Assembly (NCBI GenBank): GCA_934700615.1 | Contig: CAKUXR010000005.1 | Location: 1 to 64,000, forward strand | From: an uncultured Bacteroidales bacterium | GTDB lineage: Bacteria; Bacteroidota; Bacteroidia; Bacteroidales; UBA932 | Length of the DNA stretch: 64,000 nucleotides | Direction of reading: 5' to 3' | Shown here: positions 7,821-16,451 of the stretch, piece by piece | Numbering within the stretch: the first letter of the stretch is position 1 | Layout of the letters: every line of letters starts with the position of its first letter | Made by a program: the position numbers and the translations under genes | Notes under the pieces: model-generated | Database searches by the model: none | What the model was told of the DNA's origin: nothing | What the model saw: only the letters and a program-made list of their open reading frames with translations

Positions 7821-8981
7821 ATGAAACGTCGAGAATTTCTTAAGAAGGGAGCACTGGCGGCCGCCGGCGCCGGACTCATAGGCAGCGCACCAACCCTAGC
7901 CAAAGGGCTTGACCTGACAGAAGACAACAAATCCGTAAATTTCAATGTCAGCGGAAGGGCCAGGATGAAGCTTTCATTCGAGCCTTACGAACTGAAACTG
8001 AAGCATGTATTCACCGTCTCGTCGTTTTCGCGAAGCACCACTCCTGACGTCCAGGTCAGAATCGACTATGACGGATATACCGGCTATGGGGAAGCGTCAA
8101 TGCCGCCTTACCTCGGACAGTCCGTGGAAAGCGTGTGCACATTCCTGAAAAAGGTAAATCTGGAGCAGTTCCCGGACCCTTTCTGCATAGATGACATCCT
8201 CACTTACATTGACAGTCTCTCCCCCGGCGATTCGGCGGCGAAGGCGGCGGTGGACATTGCCCTGCATGACCTTGTAGGCAAGATTATCGGAGCCCCGTGG
8301 CACAGGATGCTGGGCCTCAACCCATTGAAGACACCTGACACGACATACACCATCGGCATTGACACTGACGAAATGGTAAAACTCAAGACCCGGGAGGTTG
8401 CTGGCCAGTTCAAGATTCTGAAGGTAAAGCTTGGGACGGAGCGGGACAGGGAGATGATAAGGGCCATCCGCGAGGTGAGCGACCTGCCGATTGCGGTGGA
8501 TGTGAACCAGGGCTGGAAAAACAAGAAGAAGGCGCTGGATGAGATTTTCTGGCTGAAGGAGCAGGGCATCGTGATGATCGAGCAGCCTATGCCGAAGGAG
8601 ATGATCGACGCCAATGCCTGGCTGACGGAGAGAAGCCCGCTTCCGACTTTTGCGGACGAGGCAATCCAGAGGCTCAAGGATATTCCTGCGATCAAAGGGG
8701 CCTATACCGGCATCAATGTCAAGTTGATGAAGTGTACCGGAATGCGCGAGGCATGGAAGATGATGAATTATGCGCGCGCCGAAGGCATGAAGGTCATGAT
8801 CGGCTGCATGACAGAGACTTCCTGTGCAATAGCCGCAGCCGCACAGCTCTCCCCTGCAGTGGACTTCGCGGACCTCGACGGCAACTTGTTGATTGCCAAT
8901 GACATTTTCCGTGGCACGACTGTCGTGGACGGCAAGATCACGCTGAACCAGCTACCGGGAATCGGAATAGAGAAAATCTGA
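7821..8981 (+). CDS. Enolase-superfamily dipeptide epimerase-like enzyme, Tat-exported
   Basis: A mandelate racemase/muconate-lactonizing type enzyme, most like L-Ala-D/L-Glu (dipeptide) epimerases that act on murein peptide fragments. The expected catalytic residues are visible from the chosen start: Lys201 and Lys203 (KVKLG), metal ligands Asp227, Glu254 and Asp279, and Lys301. The N-terminus KRREFLKKGALAAAGAGL is a twin-arginine export signal, so the enzyme probably acts outside the cytoplasm. ATG 7821 is chosen because it starts the signal and because the upstream ATG falls in the -7 box. Exact substrate specificity cannot be read from the sequence. Confidence 0.85.
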   Translation: MKRREFLKKGALAAAGAGLIGSAPTLAKGLDLTEDNKSVNFNVSGRARMKLSFEPYELKLKHVFTVSSFSRSTTPDVQVRIDYDGYTGYGEASMPPYLGQSVESVCTFLKKVNLEQFPDPFCIDDILTYIDSLSPGDSAAKAAVDIALHDLVGKIIGAPWHRMLGLNPLKTPDTTYTIGIDTDEMVKLKTREVAGQFKILKVKLGTERDREMIRAIREVSDLPIAVDVNQGWKNKKKALDEIFWLKEQGIVMIEQPMPKEMIDANAWLTERSPLPTFADEAIQRLKDIPAIKGAYTGINVKLMKCTGMREAWKMMNYARAEGMKVMIGCMTETSCAIAAAAQLSPAVDFADLDGNLLIANDIFRGTTVVDGKITLNQLPGIGIEKI

Positions 8982-8991
8982 TAAAATTAAA

Positions 8992-9035
8992 ACAGGCATT
9001 TTCAGTGAGCGGAAAACGCTGCTGAAAATGCCTGT
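8992..9035. terminator. Bidirectional hairpin between convergent genes
   Basis: A 14-bp stem, ACAGGCATTTTCAG with its complement, and a further inner stem separate the epimerase gene from the convergent GH3 gene. The T-run inside the stem (ATTTT) is symmetrical, so it could serve both directions. Confidence 0.65.
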
Positions 9036-9063
9036 CCAGGTATAAAAACACTTACAACAAACA

Positions 9064-11409
9064 CTATCTTGTAAGGAGATTGAGAGGCTTGTCAGATTTG
9101 AAGTAATCTCCGGCAGGAGAAGACGAAGCCTTGACATTGACCTCAACCGAAGAACGGATGTCGCGGGAAGAAGCACCGACAAGGAAATTCCAGTTGCCGC
9201 CTGCGACAACCCATGAAGAAGAAGGAGTGTCGAAAGACGCAAGGTCTGCAGCATTCAATGTCAATGTTACCGTGCAGGTCTCGCCCGCAGCAAGAATAGG
9301 AGTCTTGGCAAAAGCCTTGAGTTCCTTCTCAGGTCTATCGGCAGCCTTGCTGTCAGGAGAAGCGGCATAAAGCTCGACAACCTCGCGACCGGCAACATTT
9401 CCGGAGTTGCGAACCTCGACATTGACCTTGTAAACGCCATTGGCGAAGTCAACGGAAGGCTGTCCATATTCGAAGGTAGTGTAAGAAAGACCATAACCGA
9501 AAGGATAGGAGACTTCTTTGCCGAAGCTGTCGAAATATCTGTAACCTACGAAGATATCCTCCTCATAATCAGTATAATCCCAATTGCGTCTGCTGCCGTC
9601 GCCTTCCTTCATATTGGCAAAATCCATACTGCTCATTGCACCGTCGAGAGGGAAATTGGCAGAAGATGCCGCATCCTGGAACCTTACAGGGAATGTCATG
9701 GTAAGCTTGCCTGAAGGATTGACCTTGCCGCTCAGGACATCAGCAACACTGTTGCCTCCCTCCTGGCCTGCCTGCCAAGCGCAAAGGATTGCATCAGGTC
9801 TGTTCTTCCATGAAGCAGTCTCGATGACGCCGCCGATATTGAGGACCACAACCACCTTCTTGCCAGCCGCATGGAAAGCGGAGCTGACACTCTCGACCAG
9901 TTTCTGTTCATTGGCAGAAAGTTCGAAATCAGAAGCGGTCCTGTCAAGGAACTCACCGGACATGCGGCCGAGAGTAATGACCGCGATGTCAACTGCGGCA
10001 ACATTGGCCTGAAGCGAAGAAGCTGACGGAACGATTTCCTCAGGACGGGCCAAGGGCATGAACATAGCCATAGGATTGCCCTTCAGCGCCTCTCTCTTCT
10101 TGGCCTGGTCATCGGCGATATACTTCTCGTATGTGTCCTTCAGGGACTTGTCCACTACAAATCCAGCATTCTCAAGACCCTGGATCATTGACACTGTATA
10201 TGCCCTGTTCACGTTTCCGGATCCGGTACCTCCTGCGATGAAGTCATAGGAAGTGCAGCCATAAAGCGCCACTTTGGTACCCTCTGCTGAAACAGGAAGG
10301 GCGCCCTCATTCTTGAGAAGGACCATACCCTCTGCGGCTGACTGCCTGGTAACGAGAGCATGAGCCTTGAGGTCAGGATTATTGGAATACTGATATCCCT
10401 TGAAACGAGGAGTCTTCATAATCATTTCCAGGACACGACGCACATTGGTATCGATGACACCCATGTCAAGTTTGCCTGACTTGAGAGCCTCCATGATGGC
10501 ATCATACTGCTTGTCAAGACCCGGCTGAAGCATATCATTTCCGGCAACCATCTGAGCCACAGCATCTTTACCGCCGAACCAGTCAGTCATCACCATGCCC
10601 TTGAATCCCCATTCGTCACGAAGGACGGAAGTCTGGAGTTCACGGCTCTGTGAAGTATATACGCCATTGATCTTGTTATAGGAAGACATCACGGTCCACG
10701 GCTGGCTCTCCTTCACGGCAATCTCAAATCCCTTCAGATAAATCTCACGCAGAGCCCTCGGAGAAATCTTCGCATCATTGTTCATACGGTTGCTCTCCTG
10801 ATTGTTTACGGCGAAGTGCTTGATGGAAGTGCCCACTCCATTGCTCTGGATACCATTGACATAAGCCGCAGCGATTTTTCCGGCAACGAGAGGGTCCTCG
10901 GAGTAGTATTCGAAGTTCCTGCCGCAGAGCGGATTTCTGTGTATGTTCAATGCCGGTGCGAGGAGCACGTCTGCGCCATATTCGAGCACCTCATTTCCGA
11001 TAGCCTTGCCGACGCCCTCCACGAGGTCAGTGTCCCATGTGCAGGCAAGCAGAGTTCCGATAGGGAAATGCGTACAATAATAAGTGGCATTGTCGCCCTC
11101 ACGTGTCGGGGAGATTCTGAGGCCGGCAGGACCGTCTGCAAGCACTACAGAAGGAATTCCCAGACGGGGAATCGGATATGTGGTTCCGGCAGCACCCGGT
11201 ACGAGATTCTTGGTCTCGCCTACCACAGCGCTGTCTCCGGCTGAAAAGCCTTCCATACCGGTTCCTATGAGCAGATGCACCTTTTCTTCAGGTGTCATTG
11301 CAGCAATCACCTTGTCCAATGATGCCTTTCCCAGTTTAGGGTTTCCATGTGCGCACGAAAGCATGGAAACGCCCGCCACCAATGCAAAAGCCAATGTTAA
11401 CTTTTTCAT
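9064..11409 (-). CDS. Glycoside hydrolase family 3 lipoprotein (beta-glucosidase/xylosidase type)
   Basis: A retaining GH3 enzyme releasing single sugars from the non-reducing end of beta-linked oligosaccharides. The signal has lipobox MLSC with Cys19, so it is likely a periplasmic or surface lipoprotein. Signatures are VLADGPAGLR, the KHFAVNNQE block, the nucleophile Asp276 in VMTDWFGG, the (alpha/beta) sandwich domain, and a C-terminal fibronectin-III-like domain (about 640-750). The 781-residue length is typical of BglX-like proteins. It is the last gene of locus 1, 10 bp after the esterase gene. Beta-glucosidase and beta-xylosidase activities cannot be told apart here. Confidence 0.9.
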   Translation of the reverse strand: MKKLTLAFALVAGVSMLSCAHGNPKLGKASLDKVIAAMTPEEKVHLLIGTGMEGFSAGDSAVVGETKNLVPGAAGTTYPIPRLGIPSVVLADGPAGLRISPTREGDNATYYCTHFPIGTLLACTWDTDLVEGVGKAIGNEVLEYGADVLLAPALNIHRNPLCGRNFEYYSEDPLVAGKIAAAYVNGIQSNGVGTSIKHFAVNNQESNRMNNDAKISPRALREIYLKGFEIAVKESQPWTVMSSYNKINGVYTSQSRELQTSVLRDEWGFKGMVMTDWFGGKDAVAQMVAGNDMLQPGLDKQYDAIMEALKSGKLDMGVIDTNVRRVLEMIMKTPRFKGYQYSNNPDLKAHALVTRQSAAEGMVLLKNEGALPVSAEGTKVALYGCTSYDFIAGGTGSGNVNRAYTVSMIQGLENAGFVVDKSLKDTYEKYIADDQAKKREALKGNPMAMFMPLARPEEIVPSASSLQANVAAVDIAVITLGRMSGEFLDRTASDFELSANEQKLVESVSSAFHAAGKKVVVVLNIGGVIETASWKNRPDAILCAWQAGQEGGNSVADVLSGKVNPSGKLTMTFPVRFQDAASSANFPLDGAMSSMDFANMKEGDGSRRNWDYTDYEEDIFVGYRYFDSFGKEVSYPFGYGLSYTTFEYGQPSVDFANGVYKVNVEVRNSGNVAGREVVELYAASPDSKAADRPEKELKAFAKTPILAAGETCTVTLTLNAADLASFDTPSSSWVVAGGNWNFLVGASSRDIRSSVEVNVKASSSPAGDYFKSDKPLNLLTR

Positions 11410-11419
11410 AATAAATCAA

Positions 11420-12619
11420 TTATTTAAACAACTGAGGTACAAATTCACTCAGATAAATTCTCCAGTTTTTCCAGATATGGCCTTCTCCGGTCTCGAAATA
11501 AGTATATTTGTAACCGGCGTCATCCAGTTTCTTGCGGAACTCCTCGTTAGCCTTATAGAGGAAGTCAGTATTGCCGATACCGATCCAGTAGAGGGCAGGT
11601 TTCTTGGAGAACTGAACTGCAAGCTTCTCATCGAAATTGTCGTAAACCGGAGATTTTACGCCATCTGTAGGAAGTATCGCCGCAGAGAAAAGACCCACAT
11701 AATTGAACATGTCAGGATTCTGCTTGGAAATGTGAAGAGAGTGGAACCCTCCCATTGACAAGCCGGCAATGGCGCGGCTCTCCTTCTTGCGGATTGTACG
11801 ATAGTGACTGTCAATGTAATTCACGACATCAGGGAATGCAGCTTCGAACTCACCGTCCATAGTCTTCGGAAGCTGCATGCTTGGCTGGAGAAGTCCCAGA
11901 GCAGACTGACCGGGAGCAGCCTCCTGAGAAGCATTGCCGTTGGTCATGACCACAATCATCGGCTTTGCCTTTCCCTCGGCAATGAGGTTGTCTAAAATCT
12001 GGGATGCCCTTCCGAGGTCCATCCAGGCCTCCTCGTCACCGCCCATACCATGGAGAAGATAGAATACAGGATATCTGTTCTTGGTATTGTCTTCATATCC
12101 GGCAGGAGTATAGACTGTCATCCTGCGTTTCATGCCGAGACCCGGGCTGTCATACCAGACCTTGGATACAGTTCCGTGAGGAACTTCATTGACACTGTAC
12201 AAATCACCTTTTCCTCCTTTGATTATGAAGATGTTGGTAACGGAATTCACATCCCTGATCATATATACATTGGCAGGGTCCTTTACCTGAAGCCCGTCCA
12301 CGATAAATGAATAGCTGTAAAGTTCAGGAGCGAGCACATCGGAAGTAAACTCCCAGATGCCGTCCTTGCCCTCTTTGAGGTCAGCCACACCTGGACCGTC
12401 AAACTCACCGAAAGGTGTCTGGATCTTCTTCGTAGGAAGAAAATCACCGGTAACCTGGACTTTGATGGCCTTTGGTGCCGCAAACCTGAAGGTTACGGTA
12501 TTGTCCGGATTGACTTCCGGGGATACGAGCTGCGAGCCGCCCCAAAGAGCCTGCTGAGCAAATGCGCTTGTAGCCAGCATCAATGATGCCGCAACAGTAA
12601 TGATTTTTCTGATAGTCAT
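11420..12619 (-). CDS. Secreted CE1/enterochelin-esterase-like esterase
   Basis: A secreted alpha/beta hydrolase: signal peptide to about residue 21 (ATSAFAQ), an N-terminal immunoglobulin-like E-set (CBM48-like) domain at about 30-135, then the esterase D-type catalytic domain. The triad is probably Ser288 (GLSMGG), Asp352 and His381. Relatives in polysaccharide loci include feruloyl and acetyl-xylan esterases of family CE1. It lies 7 bp after the carboxylesterase gene and 10 bp before the GH3 gene, so removal of ester groups from a plant polysaccharide is the likely role; the exact acyl group is unknown. Confidence 0.85.
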   Translation of the reverse strand: MTIRKIITVAASLMLATSAFAQQALWGGSQLVSPEVNPDNTVTFRFAAPKAIKVQVTGDFLPTKKIQTPFGEFDGPGVADLKEGKDGIWEFTSDVLAPELYSYSFIVDGLQVKDPANVYMIRDVNSVTNIFIIKGGKGDLYSVNEVPHGTVSKVWYDSPGLGMKRRMTVYTPAGYEDNTKNRYPVFYLLHGMGGDEEAWMDLGRASQILDNLIAEGKAKPMIVVMTNGNASQEAAPGQSALGLLQPSMQLPKTMDGEFEAAFPDVVNYIDSHYRTIRKKESRAIAGLSMGGFHSLHISKQNPDMFNYVGLFSAAILPTDGVKSPVYDNFDEKLAVQFSKKPALYWIGIGNTDFLYKANEEFRKKLDDAGYKYTYFETGEGHIWKNWRIYLSEFVPQLFK

Positions 12620-12626
12620 ATAAGAT

Positions 12627-13994
12627 TTATTTCAATTCCATAATAAATTCATTTCCCTTGACGCAAGGTTTCCACTGAGGAAGCCCCTCACCATCAGGAT
12701 TTCCGTTCTTCGCGAAATTGGTCCAGTACTCCACCATCTTCGCACTCAAGTCGTAGTCATGCTGTTCCATCGGTCTCCAGCACCTTCCCAGTGTTCCGAA
12801 CACGTACCAGAGTTCAGATGAATGGAAAGCACCTTTCATGTCGCCGAAGCCTCCTGACTGCATGGTATCCTCGCCTGGAAGATCTCTGCTGAAGCAATAG
12901 ACATAAGCCGGACGACGGCCCTGGCTTTCCAGGAGAAGACTCCAATCGACGGCAGCCTTCTTCATGACCTGAGGAGCGATATCCTCTGAGACATATCCTA
13001 TCATGTATGGGATATCCATCTCATTTCCGGACTTGGCGACATTGTCAGAACTGTCTTCGAGAAGTGTCCCGTCAATGCAAGGACCATATGGAAGTCCTCC
13101 GAAAGTCTTCTGCTGACGCATATAGTTGCCCAGGACTTCATCAAATTTCGAAGCAGGGCAGGCACGCATCTGCTGGGGCGTCGTCATGCCGGCACCATCC
13201 CACATTGACTTTCCCTTGGCCTCCGCATCCTTGAGCGGAGTTGCTGCGATAATGCCTCCGAGACCGCCGCCGCTCTGGATTATAGCCTTGTTTATCAGAC
13301 CTTTGGCCAGTGGCGAACTAATCAGGGTCTGGACGCTTCCGGCACCTGCGCTCTGTCCGAAGACGGTAACATTGTCAGGGTCACCGCCGAATGCGGCGAT
13401 ATTGTCATGGACCCATCTGAGGGCAGCGATCTGGTCATACAGGCCATAATTGCCTGAACCGTGTCCGCCGTTTTCCTCATCCAGAAGAGGATGCGCCAGG
13501 AAACCGCACATTCCGAGACGATAGTTGAGCGTTACAAGAATCACGCCTTTGGAAGCGTAGGCCTCTCCCCCGAACTCGATTTCATGACCATATCCGTTCA
13601 TATAGGCACCGCCATGAATCCACACCATCACCGGCATTTTCTTTCGGGATGAAGATGCCCAGACATTCAGGTAAAGGCAGTCCTCACTCATCTCAGGGGC
13701 GCCGCCCTGATAGAACTCCTTCCAGTAGAAGCTTCCTTCGGCAGACCCGCCCTGAAGGGATGCCGGGCCGAATTTGTCACAGGCCCTGACGCCTTTCCAG
13801 GATTTTGCAGGCTGCGGCTGTTTCCATCTGAGCTCACCGACAGGAGGTGCAGCATAAGGAATTCCCTTATAGACATTGACCCCGTTCTCGACGACTCCGG
13901 AAACCTTGCCGGAGGCAGTCTTTACGATTGGAGTCTGCGCCGCCGCAGACATTGTCATGAGCAGCGCAATTCCAAACAAACCTAATTTCATCAT
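12627..13994 (-). CDS. Secreted type-B carboxylesterase
   Basis: A carboxylesterase/lipase family enzyme with a signal peptide (cleavage near residue 20, SAAAQ). The family marks are EDCLYLNVW, the oxyanion segment HGGAY, and the nucleophile motif FGQSAGAGS with Ser215. The C-terminal FHSSELWYVFG supplies the catalytic His. The length of 455 residues is slightly short but complete. Its ATG overlaps the stop of the preceding lipoprotein gene by 4 bp (ATGA), so the two are translationally coupled in the locus 1 operon. Together with the neighbouring CE1-type enzyme it suggests an ester-rich substrate. Confidence 0.85.
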   Translation of the reverse strand: MMKLGLFGIALLMTMSAAAQTPIVKTASGKVSGVVENGVNVYKGIPYAAPPVGELRWKQPQPAKSWKGVRACDKFGPASLQGGSAEGSFYWKEFYQGGAPEMSEDCLYLNVWASSSRKKMPVMVWIHGGAYMNGYGHEIEFGGEAYASKGVILVTLNYRLGMCGFLAHPLLDEENGGHGSGNYGLYDQIAALRWVHDNIAAFGGDPDNVTVFGQSAGAGSVQTLISSPLAKGLINKAIIQSGGGLGGIIAATPLKDAEAKGKSMWDGAGMTTPQQMRACPASKFDEVLGNYMRQQKTFGGLPYGPCIDGTLLEDSSDNVAKSGNEMDIPYMIGYVSEDIAPQVMKKAAVDWSLLLESQGRRPAYVYCFSRDLPGEDTMQSGGFGDMKGAFHSSELWYVFGTLGRCWRPMEQHDYDLSAKMVEYWTNFAKNGNPDGEGLPQWKPCVKGNEFIMELK

Positions 13995-14881
13995 AGACCA
14001 AGTTCTCCTACATATTCAGCGAAGATGTCATCGTTCTTCACTGTGATTGTATATGTGGTTCCTTTCTTGGAAACGGTAATATCACCTGACTCGATGTGGA
14101 TTCCGGTTGCGGCGTCGTTGGCCACAGTGAACCAGCAGGTTCCCCAGTTCGTGAAAGTCATGCCCCACATCTCCGTATCATAGCCAATCACATAATTGCC
14201 GGCCTTGGCCGCGCCGTTGGCTGCAGGAGTATAGGTGCCTTCATGCAAAGTCGCATCGCTGCTGACAAAGTCGATGGAAATGTAGTTTCCGTTGCCGCCA
14301 ATTGTCACGCCATACTCACCCGGAGTCGCTGTAATACCGGAAGTTCCGGCCTTTACAGTTATGATATTGGAGCCGTCAGCCTGAGCCTGTGCAGAAGCCG
14401 AAAGGAGAACCGGAAGCCTCAACGCCTCGATTACCTGCTCGTAAACGAGTTCGCCCTTGAAATGAATTTTGATGACTTTGGAATCCGTCAATGTCAATGC
14501 TGCCTTGAATTCATAATTGTCGTCAGTCTTGGATACCTTCAGGTCTCCGCTCTTCACTTTCACGGCACTGCCGCCCTTCGGAGTCCATGATGTATTGAAA
14601 TATGTTCCGTCAGTACCGGCAGACTCAGAGAAAGTATAGGTTTTCGGCACAAGGAAATACTTGTCAGCCGTAAAATTGGCGTCAAACGTACCCTCAGCAC
14701 ATTCAAGCTTGACGGCAAACGTACGCAGTCCGCTCTCGAGTTTTTCCTCACTTTTTCCCGCAACCGTCGCGAACTCAAGGTTCTGCGGCACAGGATACAC
14801 ACCTGACAACGAGTCAATGGAACTTTCATCGCATCCGAAAGCAGCCAGACATGCAAATGCTAGTATCAAATATTTTTTCAT
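13991..14881 (-). CDS. Locus 1 surface lipoprotein (SusE/F position)
   Basis: I do not recognise the family. The 296-residue product has a lipoprotein signal with lipobox AFGC (Cys17) and is otherwise beta-rich, with two similar halves: each has a Tyr/Gly/Thr-rich strand pattern ending in a Val-Ser-Lys-Thr-type strand (about 105-120 and 270-280). Position directly after susD is where SusE/SusF-like surface glycan-binding proteins are encoded. It overlaps the next gene by 4 bp. A glycan-binding role is inferred from position only. Confidence 0.7.
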   Translation of the reverse strand: MKKYLILAFACLAAFGCDESSIDSLSGVYPVPQNLEFATVAGKSEEKLESGLRTFAVKLECAEGTFDANFTADKYFLVPKTYTFSESAGTDGTYFNTSWTPKGGSAVKVKSGDLKVSKTDDNYEFKAALTLTDSKVIKIHFKGELVYEQVIEALRLPVLLSASAQAQADGSNIITVKAGTSGITATPGEYGVTIGGNGNYISIDFVSSDATLHEGTYTPAANGAAKAGNYVIGYDTEMWGMTFTNWGTCWFTVANDAATGIHIESGDITVSKKGTTYTITVKNDDIFAEYVGELGL

Positions 14882-14892
14882 GATATGTCAAT

Positions 14893-16440
14893 TTACCAGT
14901 TAGGGTTCTGTTTCACATTAGGATTCAATGTAACCTCGGTCTCAGGGAAAGGCAGAAGTTCATGCTTGCCGGTCTTGTAGCCATACACGGACTTGTTGTA
15001 AACTTCCCATCTGGTCGTTCCATTGGAGGCAAACCAAGGAATCTGTTTGCCTTGGTCCTTAAGCCTGTCGGCAGCAATTCCCCATCTCTGCATATCCTGG
15101 AAGCGCACACCCTCACCGCAAAGTTCGAGACGTTTCTCTGTCATGACGTCATCCATGGTCACAGAACCGAGTTCAGAAAGATGGGCACGGGTCCTGACAG
15201 CATTCAGATAATTGGCTGCCTTTGTCTTGTCTCCGCCTTTCACATGAGCCTCGGCTGCAAGAAGGAGGACCTCAGCATATCTCATATAACGGTAGTTGTT
15301 ATGGGAAGAGAACCAGCCGCCGAGAATCATCTCATCGGCGAGGACTCTGTTCTTCCACCAGAAATATCCCTCATGGTCATACATTTCCTTGCCGTCCAGA
15401 ATCTTGTCACCCTGTGCAAGAAGTTTGTCGAAAGACTTCATGGTGGCGTTCAGACGATATCCGTCCTTGCCCTCGACAGCCACGAAAGCATCATACAGGT
15501 CCTTCTTAGGATTGCAGAAGCCCCAGCAGTTAGGATATACACCTGAAGCAATGCTCATACGGTCACCTCTCCATCCGACCATAGCGGTCAAGAGAGACCA
15601 GTTGGTGAAGGCGTTGTTTGGATCATTGAGACGATTGATCTCGAAGAGAGACTCGCAGTTATTCTCGGCATTGTACATGAGAATATCAGCAAAATCCCCG
15701 CGATACAAGTCATACTTGCCGTCATCTATCATATCGTCAAGAATGGTGCAGGCATCAGACCATTTCTGCTGGAAGACATAAGCCTTTCCGAGCAGGGCCT
15801 TTGCGAACTGAAGCTTCACACGATATGAAGAATTGTCATTGATACCGGACTTCTCCTCGAGTGAGCCGGAAGCGATGGCTTCCTTCAGGTCGGTCTCGAC
15901 GAGACTCCACAGAGCATCAGGATCTCCGTTAGGCTGCTTGTACTCAGACGGTTCGAGAGGCTTGTCCACAAGTGGAGGAGTTCCCCAAAGGGAGATGAGG
16001 TCAATGTAAACATAGGCTCTGAACAGCTGTGCCTCCGCACGTGCCCTTTTCTGGACCGGACTTCCGTCAGGAACATATTTCAGCACTATGTTGCAGAGGT
16101 AAAGCACCTCATAATAGTTCTTGAACACATCCCTGATCATAGGATGGTCTGCACTGAAGGTAAACTCGTTGAGTTTCTCGAGGTCGGAGTTGTCACCGCG
16201 TCCGCCTCCTCCGCACCAGAAGTCATCTGACAAGAGGTTCTTTACGAAATAATAGTTGTAATAAATGCCCGCAAACTTGGCATACACAGCCGTAATGGCC
16301 TCCTCTGCCTCCTCATCCGTCTTATAGAAAGTTTCAGGAGAAGTGGCTCCGTGCTGGTCAATGTCAAGCAGGCCGCTGCATGAGCAGAACAGGCCGGAAA
16401 TCACCAGCAGGCTTATCAAAATTTTTCCTATATGTTTCAT
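14893..16440 (-). CDS. susD: SusD/RagB-family starch-binding-like outer-membrane lipoprotein (locus 1)
   Basis: The surface lipoprotein partner that caps the SusC transporter and binds glycan. It has a lipobox at the start (GLFCSCSGLLD), TPR-like helical repeats (RAYVYIDLISLWGTPPLVDKP) and the SusD C-terminal block RLELCGEGVRFQDMQRWG. The length of about 515 residues is normal. ATG 16440 is chosen since it begins the signal peptide; ATG 16452 would overlap the susC stop. The symbol is a family name. Confidence 0.93.
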   Translation of the reverse strand: MKHIGKILISLLVISGLFCSCSGLLDIDQHGATSPETFYKTDEEAEEAITAVYAKFAGIYYNYYFVKNLLSDDFWCGGGGRGDNSDLEKLNEFTFSADHPMIRDVFKNYYEVLYLCNIVLKYVPDGSPVQKRARAEAQLFRAYVYIDLISLWGTPPLVDKPLEPSEYKQPNGDPDALWSLVETDLKEAIASGSLEEKSGINDNSSYRVKLQFAKALLGKAYVFQQKWSDACTILDDMIDDGKYDLYRGDFADILMYNAENNCESLFEINRLNDPNNAFTNWSLLTAMVGWRGDRMSIASGVYPNCWGFCNPKKDLYDAFVAVEGKDGYRLNATMKSFDKLLAQGDKILDGKEMYDHEGYFWWKNRVLADEMILGGWFSSHNNYRYMRYAEVLLLAAEAHVKGGDKTKAANYLNAVRTRAHLSELGSVTMDDVMTEKRLELCGEGVRFQDMQRWGIAADRLKDQGKQIPWFASNGTTRWEVYNKSVYGYKTGKHELLPFPETEVTLNPNVKQNPNW

Positions 16441-16451
16441 TGTCAAATGCA

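Noticed and set aside
10816..11244. 142-codon plus-strand frame opposite the GH3 gene
   Set aside because: Antisense shadow of a clear GH3 coding frame, as are similar long antisense frames opposite gltX, pnp, hutI and the hybrid regulator.
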